A DNA stretch of 41,861 nucleotides from Candidatus Omnitrophota bacterium (GTDB lineage Bacteria; Omnitrophota; Gorgyraeia; JAFGIU01), in contig JAFGIU010000078.1 of the NCBI GenBank assembly GCA_016929445.1, positions 1 to 41,861 of the forward strand, written 5' to 3'. The notes under the pieces are model-generated. The model did no database searches. It had not been told where the DNA came from and saw only the letters and a program-made list of their open reading frames with translations. Positions within the stretch are counted from its first letter, which is position 1. Each line of letters starts with the position of its first letter. Both the position numbers and the translations under genes were made by a program. Positions 24,175 to 33,311 of the stretch are shown here, piece after piece.

Positions 24175-26450
24175 TGAATGTTTCGGCCGTTCTCCATTCT
24201 GGAACGGAATCGCAGCCGCCGCAGTCGTTCGCCCTGAGCGATGCGGCGGCTCGGTCTTTTCGAGCGCGCACCCAGCGAATAGACCGCTTTGCCCGGGTTT
24301 TGATTTCCATCAGTGGTATCTCAGTGATTGCTGCAGTGCTTGGAATCGGTATCTTTCTTCTCACGGAACTGGCTCCGCTTTTTGGGGGCGCGGACGTGGT
24401 CCAGATTCAGCAGCTTTCGACTTCCGTTAACGGTTCCGGCTTAGTGGTGCTTTCCGACGAGCACCAGGAGAAGTTTCTTACTATTGATACGGAGCCCTGG
24501 GTGCGGGTGCAGTCCCTTTTGCCGGAAAAGGCCCCTCAGAAATTGGAGTTGGAAGGGCTTAGCGGCCAAAAGCTTCTTTCGGTCTACAGACAGAATCAAT
24601 CCTCCAGAGTGGCTTTTGGGACGAATCAGGGAAAGGTGTGGGTCGGCAGCATTGCCTTGAACACAGTGTTTGTAGGTTCGGAGCGCACCATCCAGGCTGC
24701 TGTGGAAAGGGAAGTCTTACTCGATATCGCAGAAGGGGAGATCAGCAAAGTCGCTTTCAGAGCCGCTGAAGATGTTGAATTAGCGATTTCTCTTGTCGAT
24801 GGTTCCAACCTTGTAGCCACCCGCGTTGCCGTAAAACGGCCTTTAGTGGGCCCGGTTAAGCGAACACCTTCCAATGGGGTGATTCCCATGGACGCTCCTC
24901 AAACGGTAACCGGAATTCTGATTAAGGAGGACTGCCAGGAAGTCCTGTTGGGTACCTCCGGAGGGGAATTGCAGCGCTGGCGAGTGCCTTCCGTCGGCCC
25001 CCCTGTTCTTTTGGAATGCCTCCGGGTGGTAGAGGAAGGAGGCGTGAATTTTATGGCCTTCATCCTCGGGGATAGGTCCGTAGCGATTGGGAGCGGTAAC
25101 GGAGAAGTCCAGACTTGGTCTCCGGTGAGGGATCCGGGCAGTGAGGATGGTTGGACTTATGAGCGCGTGCATTCCTTCAAAAAGCACGATACGGCCATTG
25201 CCCAGATTGTGGGCTCGCCCAGGGACAAAGGGTTTGTGACTGCCTCAACAGACGGAGCCCTGAAGCTGCACTACATGACCACGGATGCGACTCTGGCGGA
25301 ATGGGAGATGAACAGCGCGCCTGTTGCTCTGGAGTTTACGCCAAAAGCCGATGGCCTGCTCGCGTTGGATTCGGATGGCCGGATGCATCAGTGGAGGGTG
25401 GATAATCCCCATCCGGAAATTAGTTGGAAAGCTCTTTTTGGAAAGGTTCGCTATGAAGGCTATGACGAGCCCAAATATGTCTGGCAGTCGCATGGAGCAA
25501 CCGATGACTTTGAGGCCAAGTTCAGCATGGTGCCCTTGGTCTTCGGAACACTGAAGGGCACTCTTTATGCCATGCTCTTTGCCGCGCCCATTGCTTTGTT
25601 TGGAGCCTTGTACAGTTCCCAGTTTTTGGACAAGCGGTTGCGCAACCCGGTAAAGTCCTTTGTTGAGTTAATGGCGGCGCTTCCGAGCGTTGTCCTGGGT
25701 TTTGTAGCGGGTGTGATTCTGGCTCCGTTTTGTCAGGGCTATGTGGTCTCAATCTTGATCTTGCCGGTGCTGCTTCCTATTGTGGTGATTCTCGGAATGA
25801 CCTTGTTGTCCAATTTTTCCCCAGTTGTCTTGCAAGCGCTCATTCGAAAGTCCGAACTCTGGGTGATGTTAGGTTTTCTCTGCGTGGGCTGCTGGCTGGC
25901 CTTGGTCCTGGGGCCTTTGTTGGAACGGCTGGTTTTTGGAGGGGATTTTCAAGACTGGCTGTTGGATTTGTTTGGGACCCGTTATGACCAGCGGAATGCT
26001 TTGGTTGTTGGAATGATCATGGGCTTCGCGGTAGTCCCGCTCATTTTTACCATTTGCGAGGACGCATTTTCATCCGTGCCTCAGCGTTTGGTGTCGGGCT
26101 CCCTGGCTTGCGGGGCTTCGCCCTGGCAGACTGCGTGGAAAGTGGTTTTGCCTGCGGCAGGATCCGGTGTGTTTTCAGCCGTTATGGTGGGTTTCGGCCG
26201 TGCGGTGGGGGAGACCATGATTGTTCTTATGGCAACCGGCAATACTCCGATTATGGATTGGTCCGCCTTTAATGGATTTCGAGCCTTGTCTGCGAATATA
26301 GCGGTTGAAATTCCGGAGGCACCCTGGGGCAGCACGCACTACCGGGTACTTTTTGTGGCTGCGCTCCTTCTTTTCTGTATGACATTTATCGTTAATACAG
26401 TCGCGGAAATGGTTCGTCTAAGACTTCGAAAGCGATTGCAGGGGATGTAG
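24174..26450 (+). CDS. pstC: Phosphate ABC transporter permease PstC with a large propeller-like periplasmic insert
   Basis: 758 residues, more than twice the size of E. coli PstC. A first membrane segment near residues 40-65 is followed by some 400 soluble residues with repeated strands such as GSGNGEVQTW, ASTDGALKLHY and ALDSDGRMHQWRV, which look like WD40/beta-propeller blades. The transport core then starts at VPLVFGTLKGTLYAM and includes GSLACGASPWQTAWKVVLPAA, the EAA-type loop that contacts PstB. Large PstC proteins with such inserts occur in several phyla. The insert probably faces the periplasm and may dock PstS or the porin, which is inference. Confidence 0.9.
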   Translation: MNVSAVLHSGTESQPPQSFALSDAAARSFRARTQRIDRFARVLISISGISVIAAVLGIGIFLLTELAPLFGGADVVQIQQLSTSVNGSGLVVLSDEHQEKFLTIDTEPWVRVQSLLPEKAPQKLELEGLSGQKLLSVYRQNQSSRVAFGTNQGKVWVGSIALNTVFVGSERTIQAAVEREVLLDIAEGEISKVAFRAAEDVELAISLVDGSNLVATRVAVKRPLVGPVKRTPSNGVIPMDAPQTVTGILIKEDCQEVLLGTSGGELQRWRVPSVGPPVLLECLRVVEEGGVNFMAFILGDRSVAIGSGNGEVQTWSPVRDPGSEDGWTYERVHSFKKHDTAIAQIVGSPRDKGFVTASTDGALKLHYMTTDATLAEWEMNSAPVALEFTPKADGLLALDSDGRMHQWRVDNPHPEISWKALFGKVRYEGYDEPKYVWQSHGATDDFEAKFSMVPLVFGTLKGTLYAMLFAAPIALFGALYSSQFLDKRLRNPVKSFVELMAALPSVVLGFVAGVILAPFCQGYVVSILILPVLLPIVVILGMTLLSNFSPVVLQALIRKSELWVMLGFLCVGCWLALVLGPLLERLVFGGDFQDWLLDLFGTRYDQRNALVVGMIMGFAVVPLIFTICEDAFSSVPQRLVSGSLACGASPWQTAWKVVLPAAGSGVFSAVMVGFGRAVGETMIVLMATGNTPIMDWSAFNGFRALSANIAVEIPEAPWGSTHYRVLFVAALLLFCMTFIVNTVAEMVRLRLRKRLQGM

Positions 26451-26452
26451 TA

Positions 26453-28099
26453 GTGGGCATGAAACGATCCAAAATCAAGAATACATTGGATACGGTCCCG
26501 ATTTGGGTCACCGGCAGCATGCTGGGCGTTGCCCTTTTGATGATTGTGGCTCTCCTTGGACTGATCCTTGTTCAAGGGCTGGGGGCTTTTTGGCCCCAAC
26601 CCTTGTGGAAAATTTCACTCAATAACGGCCAAGAGTATTTGGCGCTGGACCATCGTGGCGAGGTGATTCCCGCCCAGGAGGATAGCGCCGGTGAACCCTT
26701 GCGCCGGACTTTGTACCGGATCGGAAATAAGGATCTGTACGGGAAAGACTTTGTCTGGATTGACCACAGCGAAATCAAATCTCTGGAAAGGCCAAGGGAG
26801 GCGGTGGCAGTAGAGCGTCTGGAATGGGGGCCTTTGTATGGGTACGTTCAAGCTGTGATCGCGCGGGGTGTGCAGAGTTCCGGGCGGTCCGACGAGGTTT
26901 GGAATAAGCTTCAGGAACAGCTCCCATTAGCTGCCAAGCGCCGGAAGAAGATTCATGAGCTTGAGAAGGCGGAGATCGGAAGGATTAGCGGCAAAATCAG
27001 CCAAGCCCGCCTGGACATCAAGAAGGTGGAGCTGAAAATGGACCCCGGGTCTCTGCGCGCCCGGGAAATGATTGATGCCCAACAAAAACGCATCAAAGAT
27101 CTGAATGAGAAGTATGAGGAAGCGGCGAAGACACTGGCTGAGCTCCGTGCCGAAGACCGGGAATTTGAAGTGCTGTTTCGGACGGTGGAGGGGCATGAGA
27201 AGAGTCTGCCCATCTCTTCTATTGTCCGGCTCTACGAACCAAACCGTCTGACATGGTTCGGGAAAGCGGGGGTCTATCTGTCCAGAATGGCCGAGTTTAT
27301 TTTGGGGCAGCCGCGGGAGGCCAACTCCGAAGGAGGCGTGGCCCCTGCGATCTTTGGAACGGTCATGATGACTCTGATCATGACAATCGCGGTTGTCCCG
27401 CTCGGGGTGCTTGCGGCATTTTATTTGCATGAATACGCGAAGCAGGGGCCGATGGTTTCCGGAGTCCGGATCGCGGTAAATAATTTGGCCGGAGTGCCGT
27501 CCATTGTCTTCGGGGTTTTCGGAGTGGGTTTCTTCTGCTACATGGTAGGAGGAACCATCGACCAGCTCTTCTATCCGGAGCGTCTGCCGAGCCCGACGTT
27601 TGGAGGAGGTGGGATTCTTTGGGCCTCGCTCACCCTGGCGCTTCTGACGTTGCCTGTGGTAATCGTTTCCACAGAGGAGGCTTTGGCTGCAGTGCCCAAT
27701 TCGGTCCGCGAGGCTTCTCTGGCTTGCGGGGCCACCAAGTTTCAGACGGTTTGGAAAGTCGTGATGAAGGCTGCAACGCCGGGTATTTTGACCGGCGCTA
27801 TTTTAGCCATGGCGCGCGGTGCGGGGGAGGTTGCGCCCCTTATGATTACGGGGGTTGTAAAGCTGGCGCCCGATTTGCCTGTGGATGCGGTCTGGCCTTA
27901 TCTGCACTTTGATCGCAAGTTTATGCATCTAGGTTTTCATATTTATGACGTGGGATTTCAGTCCCCAAATATCGAAGCCTCCAAGGCGATGGTCTATATG
28001 ACCAGTCTTTTGCTGTTAACAATTGTCGTTTGTTTGAATATCTCCGCCATGCAGATTCGTGCCCGCTTGCGCGGAGAACTGCGCGACGCAGCGACATAG
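26453..28099 (+). CDS. pstA: Phosphate ABC transporter permease PstA with a coiled-coil insert
   Basis: 548 residues, long for PstA. A first membrane segment (about 18-45) is followed by a soluble region of about 230 residues containing a heptad-rich stretch (KIHELEKAEIGRISGKISQA and LNEKYEEAAKTLAELRAE). The transport core begins at VAPAIFGTVMMTLIMTIAVV. REASLACGATKFQTVWKVVM is the EAA-type loop. It pairs with PstC, and both carry unusually big soluble inserts in the same place, which may pack together. GTG 26453 lies two bases after the pstC stop; ATG 26459 is the alternative. Confidence 0.9.
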   Translation: MGMKRSKIKNTLDTVPIWVTGSMLGVALLMIVALLGLILVQGLGAFWPQPLWKISLNNGQEYLALDHRGEVIPAQEDSAGEPLRRTLYRIGNKDLYGKDFVWIDHSEIKSLERPREAVAVERLEWGPLYGYVQAVIARGVQSSGRSDEVWNKLQEQLPLAAKRRKKIHELEKAEIGRISGKISQARLDIKKVELKMDPGSLRAREMIDAQQKRIKDLNEKYEEAAKTLAELRAEDREFEVLFRTVEGHEKSLPISSIVRLYEPNRLTWFGKAGVYLSRMAEFILGQPREANSEGGVAPAIFGTVMMTLIMTIAVVPLGVLAAFYLHEYAKQGPMVSGVRIAVNNLAGVPSIVFGVFGVGFFCYMVGGTIDQLFYPERLPSPTFGGGGILWASLTLALLTLPVVIVSTEEALAAVPNSVREASLACGATKFQTVWKVVMKAATPGILTGAILAMARGAGEVAPLMITGVVKLAPDLPVDAVWPYLHFDRKFMHLGFHIYDVGFQSPNIEASKAMVYMTSLLLLTIVVCLNISAMQIRARLRGELRDAAT

Positions 28100-28139
28100 G
28101 TCTGACACCCACTCAACCCGTAAATGAGAGGTGTCGGAC
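28100..28139. repeat. REP-like hairpin between pstA and pstB
   Basis: GTCTGACACC (28100-28109) pairs with GGTGTCGGAC (28130-28139) over ten positions with one G-U; an inner CTCA/TGAG helix (28112-28115 with 28125-28128) extends it. There is no T run, so it is not an obvious terminator. It may slow or protect the transcript between permease and ATPase genes. Confidence 0.45.
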
Positions 28140-28153
28140 AGAGTGAGGGGGTT

Positions 28154-28996
28154 ATGGTAAAGACTATGGATAAGCAAAAAGAGTCTAATCAATCGCGAAT
28201 ACCCAAAGCACAGGTCGGGCCTGATAGTCTGCAAAGTTCGTCCAAGCCCGCGTTGACTGTACAAGAGCTGGATGTCTATTATGGAAAGACGCAAGCTCTC
28301 AAGCAGATCAACATGACAGTGCCTGAGCACCGGATATCGGCTTTGATTGGCCCCTCAGGCTGCGGCAAGTCCACCTTGTTGCGCTGCTTTAACCGGATCA
28401 ATGACCTGATCGAGGAGTTTAGGGCGGAGGGGAAGATTCTTCTGTATGATGAGAACATTTTAGATCCCGGGATTGATGTGACCGGATTGCGCAAGAAAAT
28501 CGGAATGGTTTTCCAGAAGCCGAACCCGTTCCCTATGACCATTTATGAGAATGTGGCCTACGGTTTGCGTGTGGACGGAATCAATAACCGGGAGTATTTG
28601 AGGCAGGCTGTTGAAGAGAGCTTGAAGAGCGCAGCTCTTTGGGATGAAGTCAAGGACCGTCTTGAGAGTAACGCCTTACGTTTGAGCGGGGGCCAGCAGC
28701 AACGCCTTTGTATTGCGCGCGCTATTGCCAACAAGCCGTCTGTCTTGCTGTTGGATGAGCCGTGTTCAGCCCTGGATCCGATATCCACTGCCAAGATCGA
28801 AGAGTTGTTGCACCAGCTCAAAGAGAGATATACGATTGTGATTGTGACTCACAATATGCAGCAGGCTGCGCGGGTTTCAGATATAACGGGGTTTATGTTG
28901 CTGGGAGATTTGGTGGAGGTAGGCAAGACGGATGAGCTCTTCACAAACCCCGAGGATGAGCGCACTGAGGCTTACATAACCGGAAGATTCGGCTAG
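28154..28996 (+). CDS. pstB: Phosphate ABC transporter ATP-binding protein PstB
   Basis: 280 residues. Walker [11 protein letters not shown] loop [12 protein letters not shown] (the PNPFP variant is characteristic of PstB), signature LSGGQQQRL, Walker [14 protein letters not shown] and the H loop VTHNMQQA. The first 30 or so residues are a poorly conserved extension, so the start could be ATG 28154 (GAGGGG just upstream) or ATG 28166. It powers phosphate import with PstC and PstA. Hairpins sharing a GGTGTC core lie on both sides of the gene. Confidence 0.95.
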   Translation: MVKTMDKQKESNQSRIPKAQVGPDSLQSSSKPALTVQELDVYYGKTQALKQINMTVPEHRISALIGPSGCGKSTLLRCFNRINDLIEEFRAEGKILLYDENILDPGIDVTGLRKKIGMVFQKPNPFPMTIYENVAYGLRVDGINNREYLRQAVEESLKSAALWDEVKDRLESNALRLSGGQQQRLCIARAIANKPSVLLLDEPCSALDPISTAKIEELLHQLKERYTIVIVTHNMQQAARVSDITGFMLLGDLVEVGKTDELFTNPEDERTEAYITGRFG

Positions 28997-29010
28997 GGTG
29001 TCAGGCACCC
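28996..29010. repeat. Short hairpin GGGTG/CACCC after pstB
   Basis: Arms at 28996-29000 and 29006-29010 around TCAGG. Its GGTGTCAGG core resembles that of the hairpin before pstB, suggesting the same repeat family. No T run follows. Confidence 0.3.
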
Positions 29011-29052
29011 GGTCAACCAGTAGATTCGGGTTTGAAGAATCGAGAGTAAATA

Positions 29053-29715
29053 GTGAACAGACAATTTGACTCAGAACAAATCGAGCTTCAGGGGAAACTG
29101 CTCCACATGGCCGGCCTTGCGGAAGAGGCGATCGGCAATGCGGTGCGCGCTCTGGAATCCCGTGATTCCGCCTTGGCGGATGCTGTTATTCAAAATGACG
29201 AGGCGATCAATCTTTCGGAGATCGAGATCGAGAATCAATGCCTGAGACTCCTTGCGCTGCGGTCTCCCGAAGCTACAGATCTCCGGTTTATCACAATGAT
29301 TTTCAAAATCAATAATGATTTGGAGCGTATTGGTGACTTAGCTGTCAATATCGCTGAGCGAAGTCTGGATCTTTTGCGCTCCCCCCTCCTTAAACCGCTT
29401 ATCGATATTCCACGCATGGCGGATATTGCCCAAGGGATGGTCAAGGATGCTCTGGATGCTTTTGTGCGTAGGGATGCCGATCTGGCTGTAGAAGTCTGCC
29501 GCCGTGATGACCAGGTTGACCTGATTAACGATCAGCTCTTTCGGGAACTGTTGACATATATGCTTCAGGACCCGACGAGCATCGAACGCGCTGTGGGTCT
29601 GATTTTCGTGGGGCGCCATTTGGAGCGCATTGCAGACCACTCGACCAATATCGCGGAAGACGTTGTCTATTTAGTCAAAGGCAAAACGATTAAGCACCAT
29701 ACAGGGCTAGGCTAA
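29053..29715 (+). CDS. phoU: Phosphate signalling protein PhoU
   Basis: 220 residues, the standard length, built of two three-helix PhoU repeats. Each repeat carries the metal-binding signature: MIFKINNDLERIGDLAVNIA near residue 85-105 and FVGRHLERIADHSTNIAEDV near 185-205. PhoU represses PhoR signalling when phosphate is plentiful and adjusts Pst activity. The GTG start 29053 is 56 bases after pstB. It ends the phosphate unit; the next gene, for a glycosyltransferase, follows after 77 bases and belongs to a different pathway. Confidence 0.93.
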   Translation: MNRQFDSEQIELQGKLLHMAGLAEEAIGNAVRALESRDSALADAVIQNDEAINLSEIEIENQCLRLLALRSPEATDLRFITMIFKINNDLERIGDLAVNIAERSLDLLRSPLLKPLIDIPRMADIAQGMVKDALDAFVRRDADLAVEVCRRDDQVDLINDQLFRELLTYMLQDPTSIERAVGLIFVGRHLERIADHSTNIAEDVVYLVKGKTIKHHTGLG

Positions 29716-29792
29716 GCTCTGGCCCGAATCCTCAGGTATCTGTGCCGCCGGGAAGTCTGACCAGCCCTTCCGATCACTAGAGATGTCTCCCT

Positions 29793-30695
29793 ATGATTAG
29801 TGTCATTATCAATACAAAAGACAGGCCGGAAGATCTCAAGGTTTGCGTGCGCTCAATCCTGAAACAGGCGCGGCCGGTTCAGGAGCTGGTTATTGTAGAC
29901 GCCAGCCGGAATCCTGAGGAAGCAAGGGCAGAGATGGAACAACTGTTGCAAGAGAGTTCTATTGTCCTGAAGTACCTCCATACCAAGGCAGGGAATGCCT
30001 ATCAGCGCAACGTGGGGATTGCGAATCTGGACCCGGATTCGCAATATGTCTGGTTTTGCGATGATGATGTTGTGCTGCCTGAATATGCGGCACAGACGTA
30101 TATCAAGAAGTTTGAGCAGCACCCGGATGTTGCCGCAGTGCAGGGTATTGAAGTAAACAGAACCCGGCAGCATGCTCTTGGGAATATTGTGAGAAGAATA
30201 TTTTGTGTCGGTTATGAAGGGAAATCCTGGAAGTTCTTGCCGTCCGGGGAGCACGTGATGGTGATTCATCCGGTTGGGGACCAATATGTGGGTAGCTTCA
30301 TGGTGGGTCTCACCTGCGTAAGGAAGAGGATTCTGGACGAATTCCGGTTTGACGAATGGTTTGAAAGCTATGCGTGGCTCGAGGACTATGATTTCTCCTA
30401 CAGGATAGGCAGAAAATACAAGATGTTGATTACACCGGATGTCAAAATTACCCACAATCGATCAAATGTGTCACGGCTTGGCCCTTTTATATCCAGCCGG
30501 ATGCTAATGCTCAATAAGAGATACTTCTTCTGCAAGAATGTAGACAAGTCCGCCGGGCGATATTGTGCCTTTTTGTGGTCTCTGGCAGGCCACTTGGTCC
30601 TCAATTGCGGGAAGAGCATTTACAAATGGGACTGCGGGTATTTTCTGGGAACCCTCTCGGGAATTGGGAGGATGTCCTTGGGGAGAGACTGTTGA
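29793..30695 (+). CDS. Glycosyltransferase family 2
   Basis: 300 residues. ISVIINTKDRPEDLKVCVRSI opens a GT-A fold (landmark: residues 2-22), AYQRNVGI binds the nucleotide, WFCDDDVVLP gives the acidic DDD motif for the metal, and WLEDYDFSYRIGRK the ED base motif. It transfers a sugar during exopolysaccharide or glycan assembly; donor and acceptor are unknown. Two or so C-terminal hydrophobic stretches (YCAFLWSLAGHLVLNCG) may touch the membrane. It overlaps the O-antigen-ligase-like gene by four bases and heads the exosortase-linked polysaccharide cluster. Confidence 0.85.
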   Translation: MISVIINTKDRPEDLKVCVRSILKQARPVQELVIVDASRNPEEARAEMEQLLQESSIVLKYLHTKAGNAYQRNVGIANLDPDSQYVWFCDDDVVLPEYAAQTYIKKFEQHPDVAAVQGIEVNRTRQHALGNIVRRIFCVGYEGKSWKFLPSGEHVMVIHPVGDQYVGSFMVGLTCVRKRILDEFRFDEWFESYAWLEDYDFSYRIGRKYKMLITPDVKITHNRSNVSRLGPFISSRMLMLNKRYFFCKNVDKSAGRYCAFLWSLAGHLVLNCGKSIYKWDCGYFLGTLSGIGRMSLGRDC

Positions 30696-32101
30696 AGATT
30701 CTTGTGGCAGTAGCGGTCACTGTTGTCATTACCTATGTGTTTCTCCTTTTCGTACAGGTGCCTGTGCTGGCGATTCTCTTTTTGGGCACCATTGCCTTCT
30801 GTGCCGTCTTTTGGGTGTTTCCCAAATCCTCGGTGTTTTTCTTTTTGATCTTTATGCTCTTTCAGGGGCCTATCGCCTACTTTGCGAAGGCGGGAGTCGT
30901 TTATAACCTGGAAGAGCTGGGGATTGTGCTGATGGCGGTGCTTGTGGCTGTAAAGAAGCTGGTTCTCCGGAAGCCCTTTTATAGGTCGGGTGTGGATTTG
31001 CCCTTGCTCAGCTTGGTCCTGATCGGCACGGTGAGTTCCTTTGTATACAGGATTGTGCCGCCGGTGGTTGCGTTCGGAGGGTTGGTGCTGTTCCTCAAGG
31101 GATTCCTGCTTTTCTACATATTTCTCAATTTGGACTTAGAGGAAGATGATATCCGGAAGTTCAAGACCTGGTTTTATATGCTGGGGATTTTCACAGTGTT
31201 GTACGGAGTCTTGGCCGGAATCTGGCCGGGAATCTTTCTGGCGGCTGTCGGATCTGTTCCCTACACCCGTTTTGGTATGCCGGCCTTGCAGGCATATCTG
31301 GGGCATCCGGGGAGCTTCTCTGCCTTGATGGGTGTGCTGTTCTGCTTTGCTTTTGCCGACAGGCTTTCCAGGAAATCTCCGAAGTCTACGCTGCTTGTGG
31401 TCATTTTTCTGGCAGGTATTATCTTGTCACTCAGGAGAACAACGTTTCTTGGAGTGCTCTGCGGCTCTGTGTGCGTTCTCTTGTCTAAGCAGGTCCGGCA
31501 GAAGCTTCAGAAGGAGACGTCCGTAAAGATTCTGGGAATCGTTCTCGCAGTTTGCGTTTTGTTTTCGGGACTTATTGTCGTGCTATATCGGGACTTAGCG
31601 GTGTCGTACTTAACGAGCGAGTCTCCCCGTTCGATGTTGTTCCAGGCCGGCGTGCAGGGCGCGGCAGACCATTTCCCCCTGGGCTCGGGATTTGGCACAT
31701 TTAGCGGAGGTATGGGACAGAAATTCTATAGCCCGCTCTTCTACAAGTATAGATTGAGCAGCACCTGGGGACTTTCCAAAGCAAATCCGGGCTTTATTAA
31801 TGATACGTTCTGGCCCCATATAATTGCCGAAACAGGAGTTTTCGGGTTTCTATGCTACGCGGGAATCATTTGGGCTCTGTTCAGAGTTTGTTTCCGGGCC
31901 CTAAGAGTTTTCCGGAGCGAAACAGGGATGGGGTTGGCCATTGCTGCTTTCATGCTGTTGGTCTTGAGTTTGGTGGAATCAACCAAGGCTCCTTTTTATG
32001 AGATGGCTTTGTGGACTTTTTTCTATTTTGGGAGTGTCGGCGTCCTCCAATCCTGGATGAGCAAGCAGCGGAGTTCTGATGAAGATCCTGCAGGTCAATA
32101 A
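30692..32101 (+). CDS. O-antigen ligase/polymerase-like membrane protein (Wzy/WaaL type)
   Basis: 469 residues with about 11 hydrophobic segments. A long periplasmic loop late in the protein (from LTSESPRSMLFQAGVQGAAD to TGVFGFLCYAG) contains HFPLGSGFGTFSGG and INDTFWPHIIAETG, typical of the Wzy_C family where His and Arg in this loop take part in polymerisation or ligation of undecaprenyl-linked glycans. The start is TTG 30692, inside the TTGA that ends the upstream gene, preceded by GGGGAGAG. A longer frame from 30563 lies entirely inside the upstream gene and is unlikely. It overlaps the next gene by 23 bases. Confidence 0.75.
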   Translation: MKILVAVAVTVVITYVFLLFVQVPVLAILFLGTIAFCAVFWVFPKSSVFFFLIFMLFQGPIAYFAKAGVVYNLEELGIVLMAVLVAVKKLVLRKPFYRSGVDLPLLSLVLIGTVSSFVYRIVPPVVAFGGLVLFLKGFLLFYIFLNLDLEEDDIRKFKTWFYMLGIFTVLYGVLAGIWPGIFLAAVGSVPYTRFGMPALQAYLGHPGSFSALMGVLFCFAFADRLSRKSPKSTLLVVIFLAGIILSLRRTTFLGVLCGSVCVLLSKQVRQKLQKETSVKILGIVLAVCVLFSGLIVVLYRDLAVSYLTSESPRSMLFQAGVQGAADHFPLGSGFGTFSGGMGQKFYSPLFYKYRLSSTWGLSKANPGFINDTFWPHIIAETGVFGFLCYAGIIWALFRVCFRALRVFRSETGMGLAIAAFMLLVLSLVESTKAPFYEMALWTFFYFGSVGVLQSWMSKQRSSDEDPAGQ

Positions 32102-33311
32102 ATTCCTGTACCCAAAGGGTGGCGACGCCGTATCGATGCTTGCCACCGGAGAGCTGCTCAGGCAGAAGGGGCACCGGGTTCTGTTCTGGGGCATGGCGGA
32201 CGCGCGCAACCAGCCGCAGGAGTATCCTGAGACCTTTGTTCCTCTTGTAGACCTCAATGCCGCAGGGGGAGTCATGGAGAGTCTAAAAGTAGGAGCGAGG
32301 CTGCTATATTCCTTTGATGCCAAGCATCGTATCCAAGATCTTGTGCAAAGAGAGAGACCGGATCTTGTGCACTTGCACAACATTGCCCACCAGATTTCAC
32401 CGTCAATTCTCGATGTGCTCAAGAAGCACAAAATCCCTTGTGTAATGACAATGCATGATTACAAGGTGGTTTGCGGATCCTACACCCTATTGTCGCACGG
32501 ACGCATATGTGAATTGTGTGCCAACGGGAAGTACTACCACTGTCTTTTGGAAGGCTGCGTAAAGGGGTCCAGGGCGAAAAGTTTCCTGACAATGGTTGAA
32601 ATGTATCTGCATCACAACATACTTGATATTTACGGCACTGTCAGTTGTTTCATCTCTCCGAGTCGCTTTCTAAAGGATAAGATTGTCTCGATGGGCTTCA
32701 AGAAGAGGGTCAAACACCTATCGAATTTCGCCGATTTGGATCGCTTCAGTCCTGATCACCATGTGGCGGGGCGGTCGGTCGTTTATGCAGGAAGGCTTTC
32801 AAAAGAGAAGGGGCTTATGACGCTTGTTGATGCCGCTGCTCAGATTCCTGAAATTGATTTCAAGATTATCGGGGAAGGCCCTCTGAAAAGAGAACTGGAG
32901 ATACGGGTTAAGGGCTTGAAGACGGGAAATGTGCAGTTGCTGGGGCACATGCCGGCAGAGGAGCTGCGCAAAGAGGTGGGAAAGTCGATGTGTGTTGTGC
33001 TGCCTTCGGAATGCAATGAAAACCATCCCAGAGTCGTTGTTGAGGCTTTTGCTCTTGGAAAGCCTGTGGTGGGATCGAGAATTGGGGGAATCCCCGAGGC
33101 TGTTAAGGACGGGGAAACGGGACTGACATTTTGTCCGGGTGACGCGGAGGATTTGGCAGAAAAGTTGCGGTATGCCACTGACGATGCCGGGCGGCTGAAG
33201 AAATGGGGGCGGAGCGCGCGCAACTTTGCGGAAGCCGAATATAGTGCGGACAAGCATTACGCCGGGCTTATGGCGATTTACGATGAGGCGCTATCCGATG
33301 CCGCGGGTTAA
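32079..33311 (+). CDS. Glycosyltransferase family 4 (GT-B)
   Basis: 410 residues. KILQVNKFLYPKGGDAV matches the N-terminal domain of GT4 enzymes (glycine-rich acceptor loop) and PDLVHLHNIAHQ a conserved His region. The C-terminal domain shows VVYAGRLSKEKGL, LLGHMPAEEL and the ExxxxxxE motif in ECNENHPRVVVEAFALGKPVVGSRIGG (Glu residues of PRVVVEAF region contact the nucleotide sugar). A cysteine-rich patch in the N-domain (CELCANGKYYHCLLEGC) could bind a metal. It is a cytoplasmic, retaining transferase in the polysaccharide cluster and overlaps both neighbours. Confidence 0.88.
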   Translation: MKILQVNKFLYPKGGDAVSMLATGELLRQKGHRVLFWGMADARNQPQEYPETFVPLVDLNAAGGVMESLKVGARLLYSFDAKHRIQDLVQRERPDLVHLHNIAHQISPSILDVLKKHKIPCVMTMHDYKVVCGSYTLLSHGRICELCANGKYYHCLLEGCVKGSRAKSFLTMVEMYLHHNILDIYGTVSCFISPSRFLKDKIVSMGFKKRVKHLSNFADLDRFSPDHHVAGRSVVYAGRLSKEKGLMTLVDAAAQIPEIDFKIIGEGPLKRELEIRVKGLKTGNVQLLGHMPAEELRKEVGKSMCVVLPSECNENHPRVVVEAFALGKPVVGSRIGGIPEAVKDGETGLTFCPGDAEDLAEKLRYATDDAGRLKKWGRSARNFAEAEYSADKHYAGLMAIYDEALSDAAG

